Assembly (NCBI RefSeq): GCF_001544575.2
Contig: NZ_FCNY02000006.1
Span: forward strand, 248,001 to 312,000
Direction: 5' to 3'
Source of the DNA: Caballeronia cordobensis
GTDB lineage: Bacteria > Pseudomonadota > Gammaproteobacteria > Burkholderiales > Burkholderiaceae
Length of the DNA: 64,000 nt
This document shows positions 8,471-17,491 of the stretch, in pieces (the stretch's first letter is position 1; each line of letters begins with the position of its first letter). The translations under genes and the position numbers were made by a program. A model generated the notes under the pieces. The model worked only from the letters and a program-made list of their open reading frames with translations. It was not told the DNA's origin and ran no database searches.

Positions 8471-9753
8471 ATGAGAAATGCATTCAAGCCTCTCGTTGCG
8501 GCGCTGTGTGCGTCGGGCGCATTGGGCATGATGTCTTCGGCGCGCGCGGCAGACGACGCGCTCGTCGCGCGCGGCGCGTATCTCGCCAAGGCGGGCGATT
8601 GCATTGCCTGCCATTCGGCCCCGCGCGGCAAGCCGCTCGCGGGCGGATTGCCGATGATGACGCCCGTGGGCGCGATCTACACGACCAATATCACGCCGGA
8701 TCCCGAAACCGGCATTGGCCGCTATACGGAAGAAGAATTCGCGCGCGCCTTGCGCGAAGGCGTGGCGAAGGATGGCCATAACCTTTATCCGGCGATGCCG
8801 TATCCGTCGTATGCAAAGATCAACGACGAAGACATGCATGCGCTCTACGCGTATTTCATGCAAGGCGTGACGCCGGTGAAACAGGCCAATCGCGAACCGG
8901 ACATGAAATGGCCGCTCAACATGCGCTGGCCATTGAAGGTATGGAATGCGGTTTTTCTCGACAAGGGCATTTATCAGAACAAAACCGGAAAAGATGTTGC
9001 GTGGAATCGTGGCGCTTATCTGATTCAGGGGCTCGGCCATTGCGGCTCGTGTCATACGCCGCGCGGCATCGCGTTTCAGGAAAAAGGACTGGACGAAAGC
9101 AGCGGCGCTTATCTGACCGGCGGCCTGCTCGATAACTGGTTCGCGTCCAACCTGACGGGTGAACACAATACCGGTCTTGGACGATGGTCCGAGCAGGATA
9201 TCGCGACCTTCCTCAAGACCGGCGCGAATGCGCATGCGTCGGCGTTCGGCTCGATGACGAGCGTCATCACAACAGCACGCAGGAACTGAGCGACGCCGAT
9301 ATCGGCGCGATGGCGCGCTATCTCAAGTCCTTGCCCGCATCGGGCGGCGATAGCCGCGCGCCTTATTCATATGATGCGAAGGCGAGCAAGGTATCGCTGA
9401 CGCGCCCGGCGGCAACGGATTCGGGCGCGCGCTTATATACCGTCTACTGCATGCATTGCCACGGTGCGGACGGCCGCGGCTTTGCGCCGATGCTCGCGCC
9501 GCTCGCGGGCAATCCGAATGTCCTGGAGAAGGATGCATCGTCGCTCATCAACGTGACGCTCAACGGCACCGACGATCTCGTGCTGCATGGCGTGCCCGCG
9601 CCTTATCCGATGCCGCGTTACGCGCCCGTGCTGAACGACAGGCAGATCGCCGACGTGCTGACCTTCGTTCGCGGCGCGTGGAATAACAACACGCCGGCGG
9701 TACAGGCCGAGGATGTCGCCAAGCTGCGCAAGGCGACCCAAGCGGCGCGCTAA
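8471..9753 (+). pseudogene. three-heme cytochrome c subunit, interrupted by a one-base frameshift
   Basis: A periplasmic c-type cytochrome partner of the molybdenum enzyme, like the cytochrome subunit of alcohol and aldehyde dehydrogenases. The first frame (8471-9289) has a signal peptide ending SARA, then CIACH and CGSCH heme sites. The third site, CMHCH, is in another frame that stays open to 9753. The join is precise: VI is followed by TTARRN and a stop, whereas inserting one A near 9269 restores VINNSTQELSDADI, a continuous domain. Codons read AAC AAC in the restored form, so one base of a repeated AAC seems lost. GGAGG precedes the start. It may be a real null allele or a sequencing error; the upstream two-heme part would still be made. 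Confidence 0.85.
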
Positions 9754-9770
9754 CACGCGCCGCTTGGGTC
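9735..9770. terminator. strong hairpin between convergent genes
   Basis: A perfect 15 bp inverted repeat (GACCCAAGCGGCGCG and its complement) with a six-base loop spans the stop codon of the cytochrome gene. It lies between the convergent cytochrome and DUF1488 genes. No long T tract follows, so it may act as a bidirectional terminator or as a transcript-end stabiliser. Confidence 0.6.
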
Positions 9771-9784
9771 AGGCGGGTACGGCT

Positions 9785-10054
9785 TCAGGACGCAAAATCG
9801 ACGACGTCCAGATGAACCGAACTGGACGGATGCGCAAGAAACTTTCGGTGCACGCGCGCGCTGATGCGCTCATAGCCATCGCTCAGGGCTTTTAGCAAGC
9901 GCTCGTCGCTTGCGCCTGTGGGCGCCCAGAAGCACTGTTCCAATGCCTTGCGTGTGATGTTGCACTGAACCGCCTGCTCGCGGGAGAACGCAACGAAGCT
10001 GACGGACGCGCGGTCCGCCGAAATGGTGGCATGGATCGTGATCTTGCTCGTCAT
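9785..10054 (-). CDS. DUF1488 family protein
   Basis: An 89-residue soluble protein resembling the DUF1488 family, small proteins of unknown function common in Burkholderiales. The pattern VSFVAFSREQAVQCNITRKALEQ fits the family core in which a Cys is followed by 'ITREALE'. I chose the ATG at 10054 because the longer frame from 10195 adds a basic stretch unlike the family. No clear ribosome site is visible before it. It has no obvious partner gene nearby. No function is assigned. Confidence 0.7.
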   Translation of the reverse strand: MTSKITIHATISADRASVSFVAFSREQAVQCNITRKALEQCFWAPTGASDERLLKALSDGYERISARVHRKFLAHPSSSVHLDVVDFAS

Positions 10055-10498
10055 GATTCGACAGGAGAAATGCGGTTCACTGGTTTTTATTGTGTCAGAA
10101 ATCGGCGAGTTCGCGCATCCTCGAATGCGGACGAAACGTGCGCAAACGGTCAAACGAAATCGGGCACGCGCACGCCCCACATTGGTTCCCGCCAAAAATC
10201 GAACGTTCGTGCATAGCTATCTGCATTAATTGCCTGCTGATTAGTTCGACTCCGCACCTTTACGGATTCATGACGTCACCGGCTATGCGGGACGGCGCGC
10301 AGACGCGATGTTCTAGCTTGTCCACGAAAAAATGAAAGCAAAAGCATGCTGAGGTGTACTACTCTAGGAACGATCATCCGAAGCGGCGCGGCAAACCGGC
10401 TCAGGAAGCGGGTCGTGCGGCGCATTCCCCGGAACTCCACCGGCAACGTCCACCCCGGCTTCTGTTGCGGCGTGCGTTGTCGCCACCAGGAGCGGAAC
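10055..10498. other. 444-base divergent intergenic region without a recognised gene
   Basis: This stretch lies between the divergent DUF1488 and DUF3331 genes. It is more AT-rich around 10200-10260 than its surroundings and probably holds both promoters. I see no RNA gene, no strong hairpin and no convincing small coding region. The DUF3331 frame extends upstream to 10346, but that part has no ribosome site and a biased composition. Confidence 0.4.
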
Positions 10499-10939
10499 AT
10501 GAAGCATCCATCGTTGATGGATCCCTGGAGCCGTACCCTGGCCATGCTCGACAGCCGTTCGAGCCGCCCGTTGGAAGTGAATGAGAAGTTTGCGTTGATG
10601 ACACGATCGCTCGTACGCAATGTGCCCGACAAGAGCGCATGCACAGGAGCGGCGGAGGGACATTGCGTCAATATTCGCGTGCTGGAGCGGCTGAGCGATT
10701 CGACACTCGCCTTGTCCTGGCACGATCCCACCTCGTTCAATTACTCGGAGCAGGTGTGGGCGCTCTGCACCGCCCGCAAGCGTGGAACCTGTGCGCTGAG
10801 CGGGCAGGCCATCAGGCGCGGACAGCCGGTTTATCGGCCAAGGCGAGTCGGCAGCTCGGTGCCGCTCAATAGCGGTGCAATGATTCTCGCGCTTGCGTTG
10901 ACGCCTGCCGAAGAGGAATCGGACATCGTTTCCGATTGA
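10499..10939 (+). CDS. DUF3331 domain-containing protein
   Basis: A 146-residue protein of the DUF3331 family, which is largely confined to Burkholderia relatives and has no known function. The recognisable core is ALSWHDPTSFNYSEQVW followed by ARKRGTCALSGQAIRRGQPV and YRPRR, with two Cys residues that could bind a metal. The ATG at 10499 has CAGGAG upstream; the longer frame back to 10346 is less likely. No signal peptide or membrane segment. A clear terminator follows at once, so it is a single-gene unit. Confidence 0.78.
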   Translation: MKHPSLMDPWSRTLAMLDSRSSRPLEVNEKFALMTRSLVRNVPDKSACTGAAEGHCVNIRVLERLSDSTLALSWHDPTSFNYSEQVWALCTARKRGTCALSGQAIRRGQPVYRPRRVGSSVPLNSGAMILALALTPAEEESDIVSD

Positions 10940-10957
10940 TGGACTGAGGAGTGTCGT

Positions 10958-10982
10958 AACGCGTGCGCAACGCACGCGTTTT
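10958..10982 (+). terminator. rho-independent terminator after the DUF3331 gene
   Basis: A perfect 10 bp stem (AACGCGTGCG and complement) with a three-base CAA loop is followed by four Ts. It begins 19 bases after the stop codon of the DUF3331 gene. Confidence 0.85.
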
Positions 10983-11267
10983 CATTCGCACGCGCCGGTG
11001 CGCCGATCGCGCGTGCGCGTCATTTTCCTGATCACGTCAAGCGGCGCTTGAATCGCGCGCTTTGACGCTGATGATATGCACTTTGGAAATTTACCCGTGC
11101 AGGCAAATAAACTTTGCACAAGAGTGCTTATCATCGTATTGCGCGGCTAAGATGCGCGTGTGGTGGAAATAAAATGTCGAATGATTCATTAGATGAACGT
11201 CTTGCCCGTGTCGCGCGCTTTCGTTGCGCGGCCAGGTCAGGTTATGCAGGACGTTAAAGGAGGGAAG
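10983..11267. other. promoter region of the H-NS-like gene
   Basis: About 285 bases before the H-NS-like gene. The last 200 are relatively AT-rich, as is usual for promoters of such genes. A short palindrome, TCAAGC-GGC-GCTTGA, lies near 11038. I see no further gene. Confidence 0.35.
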
Positions 11268-11771
11268 ATGGCTACGCTGGCGCAACTGGAAGGCCAGATT
11301 CAGAAATTGCAGCGTCGTGCGGACGCATTGCGCGAGAAAAAGTCAGGGGAAGTTATCGCTAAGATTCGGGCCATGATGGACGAATTCGGCATTACGACAG
11401 ACGATCTCGCGAAAGCCGGTTCAGGCACCGGCAAGAAGCGAGGCCGTCCGGCAGGCGCAGGGAATGCGTCCAGTGCAAAGAAAAAGGCGGCATCCAGACT
11501 TCCGCCGAAGTATCGCGATCCCGTATCGGGCGCGACGTGGAGCGGTCATGCGCGCCCGCCCGCATGGATCAAGGATGCGCCTGACCGCAGCGCGTTTTTG
11601 ATCGACGGCGCCGCATCGGGTTCGAGTGCAAGGAAAAGTGCCCGGCGGGGACGCGCCGTATCGGCGGCATCGCGGGCCGGCCGCACAGCTTCCAAGAAGG
11701 CAGCCAAGCGAACCGGCCGCAAGACGGCCAAGAAAGCCACGCGCAAGAACGGCCGGAGCGCTGCGGGCTGA
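11268..11771 (+). CDS. H-NS family nucleoid-associated protein with basic C-terminal tail
   Basis: A 167-residue H-NS-like DNA-binding protein. The first 60 residues (MATLAQLEGQIQKLQRRADA onward) form the coiled-coil oligomerisation region. An AT-hook-like KKRGRPAG follows near residue 60, then the H-NS DNA-binding motif PKYRDPVSGATWSGHARPPAW near residue 85. The last 45 residues are a Lys/Arg/Ala-rich tail resembling histone H1, which is longer than in enteric H-NS and should add nonspecific DNA affinity. The ATG at 11268 has a near-perfect AAAGGAGGG. It converges on the amidase gene. It probably represses AT-rich or foreign DNA. Confidence 0.88.
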   Translation: MATLAQLEGQIQKLQRRADALREKKSGEVIAKIRAMMDEFGITTDDLAKAGSGTGKKRGRPAGAGNASSAKKKAASRLPPKYRDPVSGATWSGHARPPAWIKDAPDRSAFLIDGAASGSSARKSARRGRAVSAASRAGRTASKKAAKRTGRKTAKKATRKNGRSAAG

Positions 11772-11790
11772 TAGTGATAACCGCGATGGG

Positions 11791-13251
11791 TCAGCCAAGC
11801 AACGGACTGCGCACGCTCGAATACCCACTTGCGCGGTCGTAGGCGAGCCCGATTTGCAATACGCCCAGATCGTCCTGCGTCGGGCCGATGATCTGCAATC
11901 CAGCGGGCAGGCCGTTCGGTCCGAAGCCGGCCGGAGCGCTCAGGGCGGGCAACGAAGCCATCGTAGCCGGAACCACGGTTTCCATCCAGCGATGGTACGT
12001 ATCCATCTCCCGGTCCGCGACGACGTGAGGCCAATCCAGCGCGGCGTCGAATGGAAATACCTGAGCGGAAGGCATCACGAGATAATCGAAGCGATCGAAC
12101 AGCGCATTGATCGCCTGATACCACGCAGCGCGAGCGCGAACCGCGCGCGATACATCTTCTCCCGATAACTTCAGGCCGCGTTCTATTTCCCATATTGCTT
12201 CGGGCTTTAGCAGCTTGCGCCTTGCAGCGTCGCGATAGAGCGGCGCATTCGTGCCGGAGAACGTCAGGCTGCGCAGATCCATCCACGCGTCCCAGAGAAC
12301 ATCGAAATCGAAGTCGATACGCGCAGGCTCGACGATGCAACCCGCGCTCTCGAAGTGGCGCAGCGCCGACGCATACGTATCCATCAAACCGGCTTCGGTC
12401 GGCAAGTGTCCATTCAGATCGCCAAGCCAGCCGATGCGCGTATCGCGCGTATCGTGTGTTGCGCGCTCCAGCGAATCGACGAACGCGGCAGGGTTATCGC
12501 TTCTGCGCGATAGCGGCGCGCGCGTATCGAAGCCCGCTTGCACGGACAGCAGCAAGCCAAGATCGGGAATGGTGCGCGCAATCGGACCGGCTACGCTGAA
12601 TTGCTGGAAGAACACATCGTCGCTGGGCGCATAGGGCACGCATCCGGGCGTCGTGCGAAAGCCGAAGACATTGTTGAATGCGGCGGGCGTGCGCAGCGAA
12701 CCCATCATGTCCGAGCCGTCGGCGCACGGAAGCATGCGCAGCGCGACGGACACCGCCGCGCCGCCGCTGCTGCCGCCCGCCGAGCGCGACGGGTCGAATG
12801 CATTGCGCGTGGTGCCATAAACCGGGTTATAGGTGTGACCGCCCAGACCGAATTCAGGCGAATTCGTGCGGCCGATAAAAATTGCACCCGCCTTGCGCGC
12901 GCGTTCGAATACGACTGCATCGACCTGACTGGTTTCGCCTGCATAGATGGGCGAGCCTTTGGTCGTGACCATGCCGGCGACCGGCAAGATATCCTTGGGC
13001 GCTTGCGGAAAGCCATGCAAAGGACCCAGGCTTTCGCCTCTGGATAACTGTGCGTCGCGTTCGTTGGCAAGTGCAAGCACCGCATCGCGATCCTGCATCG
13101 CGACGATTGCATTGACCGTGGGGTTCAGGCGATCGATTTGCGCGAGATAGGCGTTCATCACTTCGACGCAGGAAATCTCGCGTGCATGAATCCTTTGCGA
13201 GAGCGCAACGGCGTCGAGCGAAACAATATCGTGAGTGGAAGTTGAAGTCAT
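11791..13251 (-). CDS. amidase (amidase signature family)
   Basis: A 486-residue amidase-signature enzyme. The Ser-cisSer-Lys triad is visible: Lys86 in APKDILPVAG, the GGSSGG stretch at residues 159-164 supplying the cis-Ser, and Ser185 in DMMGSLRTPA as nucleophile. Length and motif order match the family (GatA, indoleacetamide hydrolase and peptide amidase types). It hydrolyses a small amide to acid plus ammonia; the substrate is unknown. No other Gat subunit is nearby, so it is not the tRNA amidotransferase. It is the last gene of the minus-strand run starting at yceH, 39 bases after the LLM oxidoreductase. Confidence 0.88.
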   Translation of the reverse strand: MTSTSTHDIVSLDAVALSQRIHAREISCVEVMNAYLAQIDRLNPTVNAIVAMQDRDAVLALANERDAQLSRGESLGPLHGFPQAPKDILPVAGMVTTKGSPIYAGETSQVDAVVFERARKAGAIFIGRTNSPEFGLGGHTYNPVYGTTRNAFDPSRSAGGSSGGAAVSVALRMLPCADGSDMMGSLRTPAAFNNVFGFRTTPGCVPYAPSDDVFFQQFSVAGPIARTIPDLGLLLSVQAGFDTRAPLSRRSDNPAAFVDSLERATHDTRDTRIGWLGDLNGHLPTEAGLMDTYASALRHFESAGCIVEPARIDFDFDVLWDAWMDLRSLTFSGTNAPLYRDAARRKLLKPEAIWEIERGLKLSGEDVSRAVRARAAWYQAINALFDRFDYLVMPSAQVFPFDAALDWPHVVADREMDTYHRWMETVVPATMASLPALSAPAGFGPNGLPAGLQIIGPTQDDLGVLQIGLAYDRASGYSSVRSPLLG

Positions 13252-13290
13252 GATCTTGTCGTGAATTCTTGTTGCGATGAACGAGCGGAT

Positions 13291-14226
13291 TCAGCGATGA
13301 AACTCGGGAAGCACATCAGCCGCGACTTCTTCGATGATATCGCGCGCCGGCCGGCGTTCCGATGTTATGTTGAGCGTGACGTGATGCGTGCCGCTTTCGC
13401 GCATGTCCCGCAACACCGTGATAAGCCCGCGACGTCCCGTGCGATAGCCGAGCGGGATATCGGCTGCGGGCTCGTCGGGATCTTCGCCGAGATCGAGCCG
13501 CATGGCGACGCCAAACGCGCGAAAGTCGCCGGAGGCCGCGCGATCCACCGCCGCGCGCCACATGCTATGGCGGCCTCGCTGCGCTGGCGGCTCGCGATGA
13601 TAAGTCATCCAGCCGAGCGAATGACGTGCGATCCAGTCGACGCTCTGACCGCCCGAACCCACGGCAAGCAGCGGAATCGATGCATTCGGGCGCGGCAACA
13701 GATAGAACTCGGGCGCGCCTTCGGGAACGTTATCCGGAATCACGCGCGAAGGCACGGTGACGGCTGCGGCGAGCGTTTCCCAATGTCGCCGGTAGAGATC
13801 GCGCCGATTATCGGGATCGCGGCCGAATGCGGCATATTCAGGCGGACGATCGCCCGAACCAACGCCGAGAATGAAACGCTCTTTAGCGAGCGTCGCGACG
13901 GAGATCGCGCCCTTGGCGACATGCAGCGGATGCCTGAGCGTCAGCACGATCGCGCCGCTGATAAGCGCGATGTGCTCCGTATTCGATGCAAGCGCGCCAA
14001 GCAAGACCCAAGGATCGAGATGCCCGACCGGATCGGGATAATCGATGCTATTGAGCGGCACGTCGCGCACCCAGAGCGCGCGAAAGCCGAGCCGGTCGGC
14101 GAGTTGCGCGAGCGCGATCTGCTCGCTGAAATCGACGACACCTTGCTCGTCGTCCGTGATGGGCAATGTCATGCCGATCGAGAGCTTGCCGGGCGCGAAT
14201 ACGGCATTCGCGATGCTTGAGGTCAT
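13291..14226 (-). CDS. LLM-class flavin-dependent oxidoreductase
   Basis: A 311-residue luciferase-like monooxygenase-fold protein. It has the TIM-barrel segments ADRLGFRALWVRDVPL, a long TEHIALISGAIVLTLRHPLH region and the ERFILGVGSGDRPPEYAAFG motif near residue 125 typical of F420- or FMN-dependent LLM enzymes. The ATG at 14226 overlaps the mnmD stop in an ATGA arrangement, so the two are translationally coupled. The frame continues upstream to 14583 only as an overlap with mnmD. Substrate unknown; the neighbouring amidase hints at nitrogen-compound degradation. Confidence 0.84.
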   Translation of the reverse strand: MTSSIANAVFAPGKLSIGMTLPITDDEQGVVDFSEQIALAQLADRLGFRALWVRDVPLNSIDYPDPVGHLDPWVLLGALASNTEHIALISGAIVLTLRHPLHVAKGAISVATLAKERFILGVGSGDRPPEYAAFGRDPDNRRDLYRRHWETLAAAVTVPSRVIPDNVPEGAPEFYLLPRPNASIPLLAVGSGGQSVDWIARHSLGWMTYHREPPAQRGRHSMWRAAVDRAASGDFRAFGVAMRLDLGEDPDEPAADIPLGYRTGRRGLITVLRDMRESGTHHVTLNITSERRPARDIIEEVAADVLPEFHR

Positions 14227-14957
14227 GACGCACCGTGAAAAGAGCGCTTGCCGACGAGCATCGCACGCTTGCCGCCAAAGCCCGCGACTTTGCGATAGGC
14301 GAATCCGTTTTGCATGAGCGCGCGTTTGACCGAACCCGCGCTGGTATAGGTGGCGAACGTCGTATCGTGTCTCGCGATGCGCGCGAGCGACGCGAAAATC
14401 GCGGGCGTCCACATATCCGGGTTCTTCGCCGGCGCGAAACCGTCGAGATAGATGGCGTCTGCCGCAACGCCATGATCGGCCAGCCGCGGCAGGAGTTGGG
14501 CGGCGTCGCCTAAAGCGAGCGTCAAGGTGACCGCGCCCGCGTCGAATGCAAGCCGGTGCAGACCGGGTTCGAGCGGCGGCCATGCCGCGGCCAGCGAATC
14601 GGCGAGCGGAGCGACGGCGCGGTCGTCGATGATCGCCGCATGCGCCGCGCGCAAATCGTTTGCGCTGAACGGATGCTTCTCTATCGAAACGAAGTCGAGC
14701 GTCGCCGTGCGATAAGCGTCGTTACGCCAGGCCGCCCACGTCGCAAGGAAATTGATGCCCATGCCAAAGCCGGTCTCGATCACGCTGAAGCATGACTTGC
14801 CGCGCCAGCGTTCAGGCAAGCCGTTGCCTTCGATAAAGACATGGCGCGCCTGGGCCAGCGCGCCCGCCGCACTGTGATAGATATCGTCGTGACGCGGCGA
14901 GTACGGCGTTCCATCGCCGCGAAAGACGAGCGATGCTGAAATCAGCGGCTCGTCCAT
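14223..14957 (-). CDS. mnmD: tRNA 5-aminomethyl-2-thiouridine methyltransferase, stand-alone (MnmD type)
   Basis: A 244-residue SAM-dependent methyltransferase matching the N-terminal half of MnmC, which makes the mnm5 group at tRNA position 34. Typical elements are SARHDDIYHSAAGALAQARHVF-like start, the SAM loop ETGFGMGINFLATW near residue 60 and the DAIYLDGFAPAKNPDMW motif near residue 165. In many gammaproteobacteria and some Burkholderia MnmC is a fusion with a C-terminal FAD oxidase; here the protein ends after the methyltransferase domain and the LLM gene starts. It follows yceH by three bases. The oxidase step must come from elsewhere or be absent. Confidence 0.85.
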   Translation of the reverse strand: MDEPLISASLVFRGDGTPYSPRHDDIYHSAAGALAQARHVFIEGNGLPERWRGKSCFSVIETGFGMGINFLATWAAWRNDAYRTATLDFVSIEKHPFSANDLRAAHAAIIDDRAVAPLADSLAAAWPPLEPGLHRLAFDAGAVTLTLALGDAAQLLPRLADHGVAADAIYLDGFAPAKNPDMWTPAIFASLARIARHDTTFATYTSAGSVKRALMQNGFAYRKVAGFGGKRAMLVGKRSFHGAS

Positions 14958-14960
14958 GAT

Positions 14961-15668
14961 TCAGGCATCGGGCGAAGGCTGATCGAGCTCAATGCCGAGT
15001 TCGCCTGCCATGCGCTGAACCATCGCGCGCAACTGGGCGACTTCGTGAGCGAGGCGCTTTTGCTCCGACTTCAACGATTCGAATTCGGATAACGAATACG
15101 ACTCGCCGCCTTGCGCTTCACGCACAGGCATGTCGGCGATGTTCACTTCGCCGCACAGCAGATGCATCCATCGGCTTTCGCGCTCGCCGGGCGTGCGCGG
15201 CAGCTTCACGACGCGCGGCGGCTCATTCGAGGCGAGTTCATCGAGAAAGCTTTCGACCGATGATATGTCCGCGAACGAATGCAGTCTCGCGCTGTTCGCG
15301 CGCAGTTCCGCGGCGGTTTGCGGACCGCGCAGAAAGAGCGTCGCGAGCAGCGCAACCGACTGGCTCGGCACGCCGAGCACACGGTTCACGTTATGCTCGA
15401 AACGCGGCACCCGGCTGCTGCTGCCTTCAAAGACGAGGCTCAGACGCTTGAGGCCGTCGATGGTCGTCAGCACCTCGTCTTCGCTGACGTTCATCACGGG
15501 CGCGCGCGCGGTCTTCTGATTGCAGCCCGAAGTTAGGGAATTCAACGAAAGAGGATACGTGTCCGGCACGGTATGCTGTTTTTCGACGAGCACGCCGAGC
15601 ACGCGAGTTTCGAGGGGCGTGAGTTCGCGCAGGGCAGGACGGGGTGCGGCTTCGGCAGGCGTGTTCAT
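14961..15668 (-). CDS. yceH: YceH/DUF480 family winged-helix protein
   Basis: A 235-residue protein of the YceH (UPF0502) family, two tandem winged-helix domains with no enzymatic residues. Conserved segments are LETRVLGVLVEKQHTVPDTYPLSLNSLTSGCNQK with the 'KTARAPVM' turn at the start and RGPQTAAELR for the second wing. The C-terminus is a coiled coil. It is the first gene of the minus-strand run; its function is unknown, though a DNA-binding role fits the fold. A 299-base intergenic gap separates it from the ATP-grasp gene. Confidence 0.85.
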   Translation of the reverse strand: MNTPAEAAPRPALRELTPLETRVLGVLVEKQHTVPDTYPLSLNSLTSGCNQKTARAPVMNVSEDEVLTTIDGLKRLSLVFEGSSSRVPRFEHNVNRVLGVPSQSVALLATLFLRGPQTAAELRANSARLHSFADISSVESFLDELASNEPPRVVKLPRTPGERESRWMHLLCGEVNIADMPVREAQGGESYSLSEFESLKSEQKRLAHEVAQLRAMVQRMAGELGIELDQPSPDA

Positions 15669-15967
15669 GGATGTCGGTAACGTGCGATGAGACGCCTATG
15701 ATACCGGCGTGGCGGCGCGGTTCTGAAACTCGCGCACCGTCATGCGGCATCTCAACGCTGCTTCGGTCTGGAGGATGATCGTTTTTGGTGCAAATACCGT
15801 GCGCCCCACGGCGCAAACGTCTTCGTTATATTGGCATTGAAGTTGCTTTTTGATTTCCGGCACTGGGCTGCCATGCAGTCGATACTTCAAAGCGTCTTGC
15901 GAGTGCAACCAGCACGACGAGCGAAATGGAATTCGCCACCTCATGCACTTCATATGGAAGACCGGCT

Positions 15968-17440
15968 ATGACGCAAGCATTCTTCAACGAGATGTTCGAG
16001 CGCAGTGATTTTGAAGCGCGTGGCGTACCGGCGGCGGCTTTTCGTGACGTGGCCAATCCGCGCACGCATTACCGCGACTTCATGATCTGGCTCGCCACGC
16101 AGAACGATCAACAGATCGATATCAAGCGCGCCGAGGCGGATCTTAACTTCCGGCGCGTCGGCATTACTTTCGCGGTGTATGGCACGAGCGATCTGCCCGG
16201 CATCATTCCCGAGCGCACGATTCCCTTCGACGTCATTCCGCGCATCTTTCCCGCCGATGAATGGCGCGCGCTGGAACGCGGTCTGCGGCAGCGCGTGAAT
16301 GCGCTCAATCGCTTCATCCACGACATTTATCACGAGCAGAGCATCATCCGGGCGGGCATCATTCCGGAAGCGCAAATCCTCGGCAACGCGCAGTATCGTC
16401 CGGAGATGCGTGGCGTCGATGTCGCGCGGGATATCTATGCGCATATCGCGGGCATCGATATCGTGCGGGCGGGGCAAGGCGAGTTCTATGTGCTCGAAGA
16501 TAACCTGCGCGTGCCGTCCGGCGTTTCGTACATGCTGGAAAACCGCAAGATGATGATGCGGCTTTTTCCCGATCTCTTCGCGCGCAATCGCGTTGCTCCG
16601 GTCGCGCATTATCCGGACTTGCTGCTCGATACCTTGCGTGCGGCCGCGCCTGCCGCCGCCGAGAATCCGGCCATCGTCGTGATGACGCCCGGCATGTATA
16701 ACTCGGCGTATTTCGAGCATGCGTTCCTTGCGCAGCAGATGGGCGTCGAACTCGTGGAAGGGCAGGATCTCTTCGTCGAGAACGACTATGTGTATATGCG
16801 CACGACGCAAGGCCCGCAGCGCGTCGATGTGATCTATCGGCGCATCGACGACGACTTTCTCGATCCGCTCGTGTTCCGCCCGGATTCGGCGCTCGGTGTG
16901 CCTGGATTGATCGGCGCGTACCGGGCGGGCAATGTTGCGTTGTGCAATGCGGTGGGCACGGGTATCGCCGACGATAAATCCATTTATCCCTACGTGCCCG
17001 ACATGGTGCGTTTCTATCTCGGCGAAGAGCCGATTCTCAACAACGTGCCGACATGGATGTGCCGCAAGCCCGACGATCTCGCGTATGTGCTCGATCATCT
17101 GCCCGAGCTCGTCGTGAAGGAAACGCATGGCGCGGGCGGTTACGGCATGCTCGTCGGCCCCGCGTCGACGGCGGCGCAGATCGCCGAATTCCGCGCGGTG
17201 CTCGAAGCGCATCCCGAGAAATACATCGCGCAGCCGACGCTCGCGCTGTCGACCTGCCCGACCTATGTGGAGGCGGGCATTGCGCCGCGTCATATCGATC
17301 TGCGTCCGTTCGTGCTGTCGGGGACCGAAGTGCGGATGGTGCCGGGCGGACTGACGCGCGTCGCGTTGCGGGAAGGATCGCTGGTCGTGAATTCATCGCA
17401 AGGCGGCGGCACGAAGGATACTTGGGTACTGGAGCGCTAG
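15968..17440 (+). CDS. circularly permuted type 2 ATP-grasp protein
   Basis: A 490-residue protein of the circularly permuted ATP-grasp family (COG2308). Family landmarks include AFPADEW-like RIFPADEWRALERGL near residue 95, FYVLEDNLRVPSGVSYMLENR near residue 175, the PGMYNSAYFEHAFLA region and the late LVVKETHGAGGYGMLVGP, which resembles an ATP-binding loop. ATP-grasp enzymes join a carboxylate to an amine or thiol using ATP. It is followed 51 bases later by an alpha-E gene, the usual partner. The family has been predicted to make peptide-like compounds or tag proteins, but no product is known. The start at 15968 is chosen because the family begins near FFNEMF. Confidence 0.88.
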   Translation: MTQAFFNEMFERSDFEARGVPAAAFRDVANPRTHYRDFMIWLATQNDQQIDIKRAEADLNFRRVGITFAVYGTSDLPGIIPERTIPFDVIPRIFPADEWRALERGLRQRVNALNRFIHDIYHEQSIIRAGIIPEAQILGNAQYRPEMRGVDVARDIYAHIAGIDIVRAGQGEFYVLEDNLRVPSGVSYMLENRKMMMRLFPDLFARNRVAPVAHYPDLLLDTLRAAAPAAAENPAIVVMTPGMYNSAYFEHAFLAQQMGVELVEGQDLFVENDYVYMRTTQGPQRVDVIYRRIDDDFLDPLVFRPDSALGVPGLIGAYRAGNVALCNAVGTGIADDKSIYPYVPDMVRFYLGEEPILNNVPTWMCRKPDDLAYVLDHLPELVVKETHGAGGYGMLVGPASTAAQIAEFRAVLEAHPEKYIAQPTLALSTCPTYVEAGIAPRHIDLRPFVLSGTEVRMVPGGLTRVALREGSLVVNSSQGGGTKDTWVLER

Positions 17441-17491
17441 ACAACATTCTTTGCCGCTCTGACGACAACGACAAACAAATCGGGAATACCC

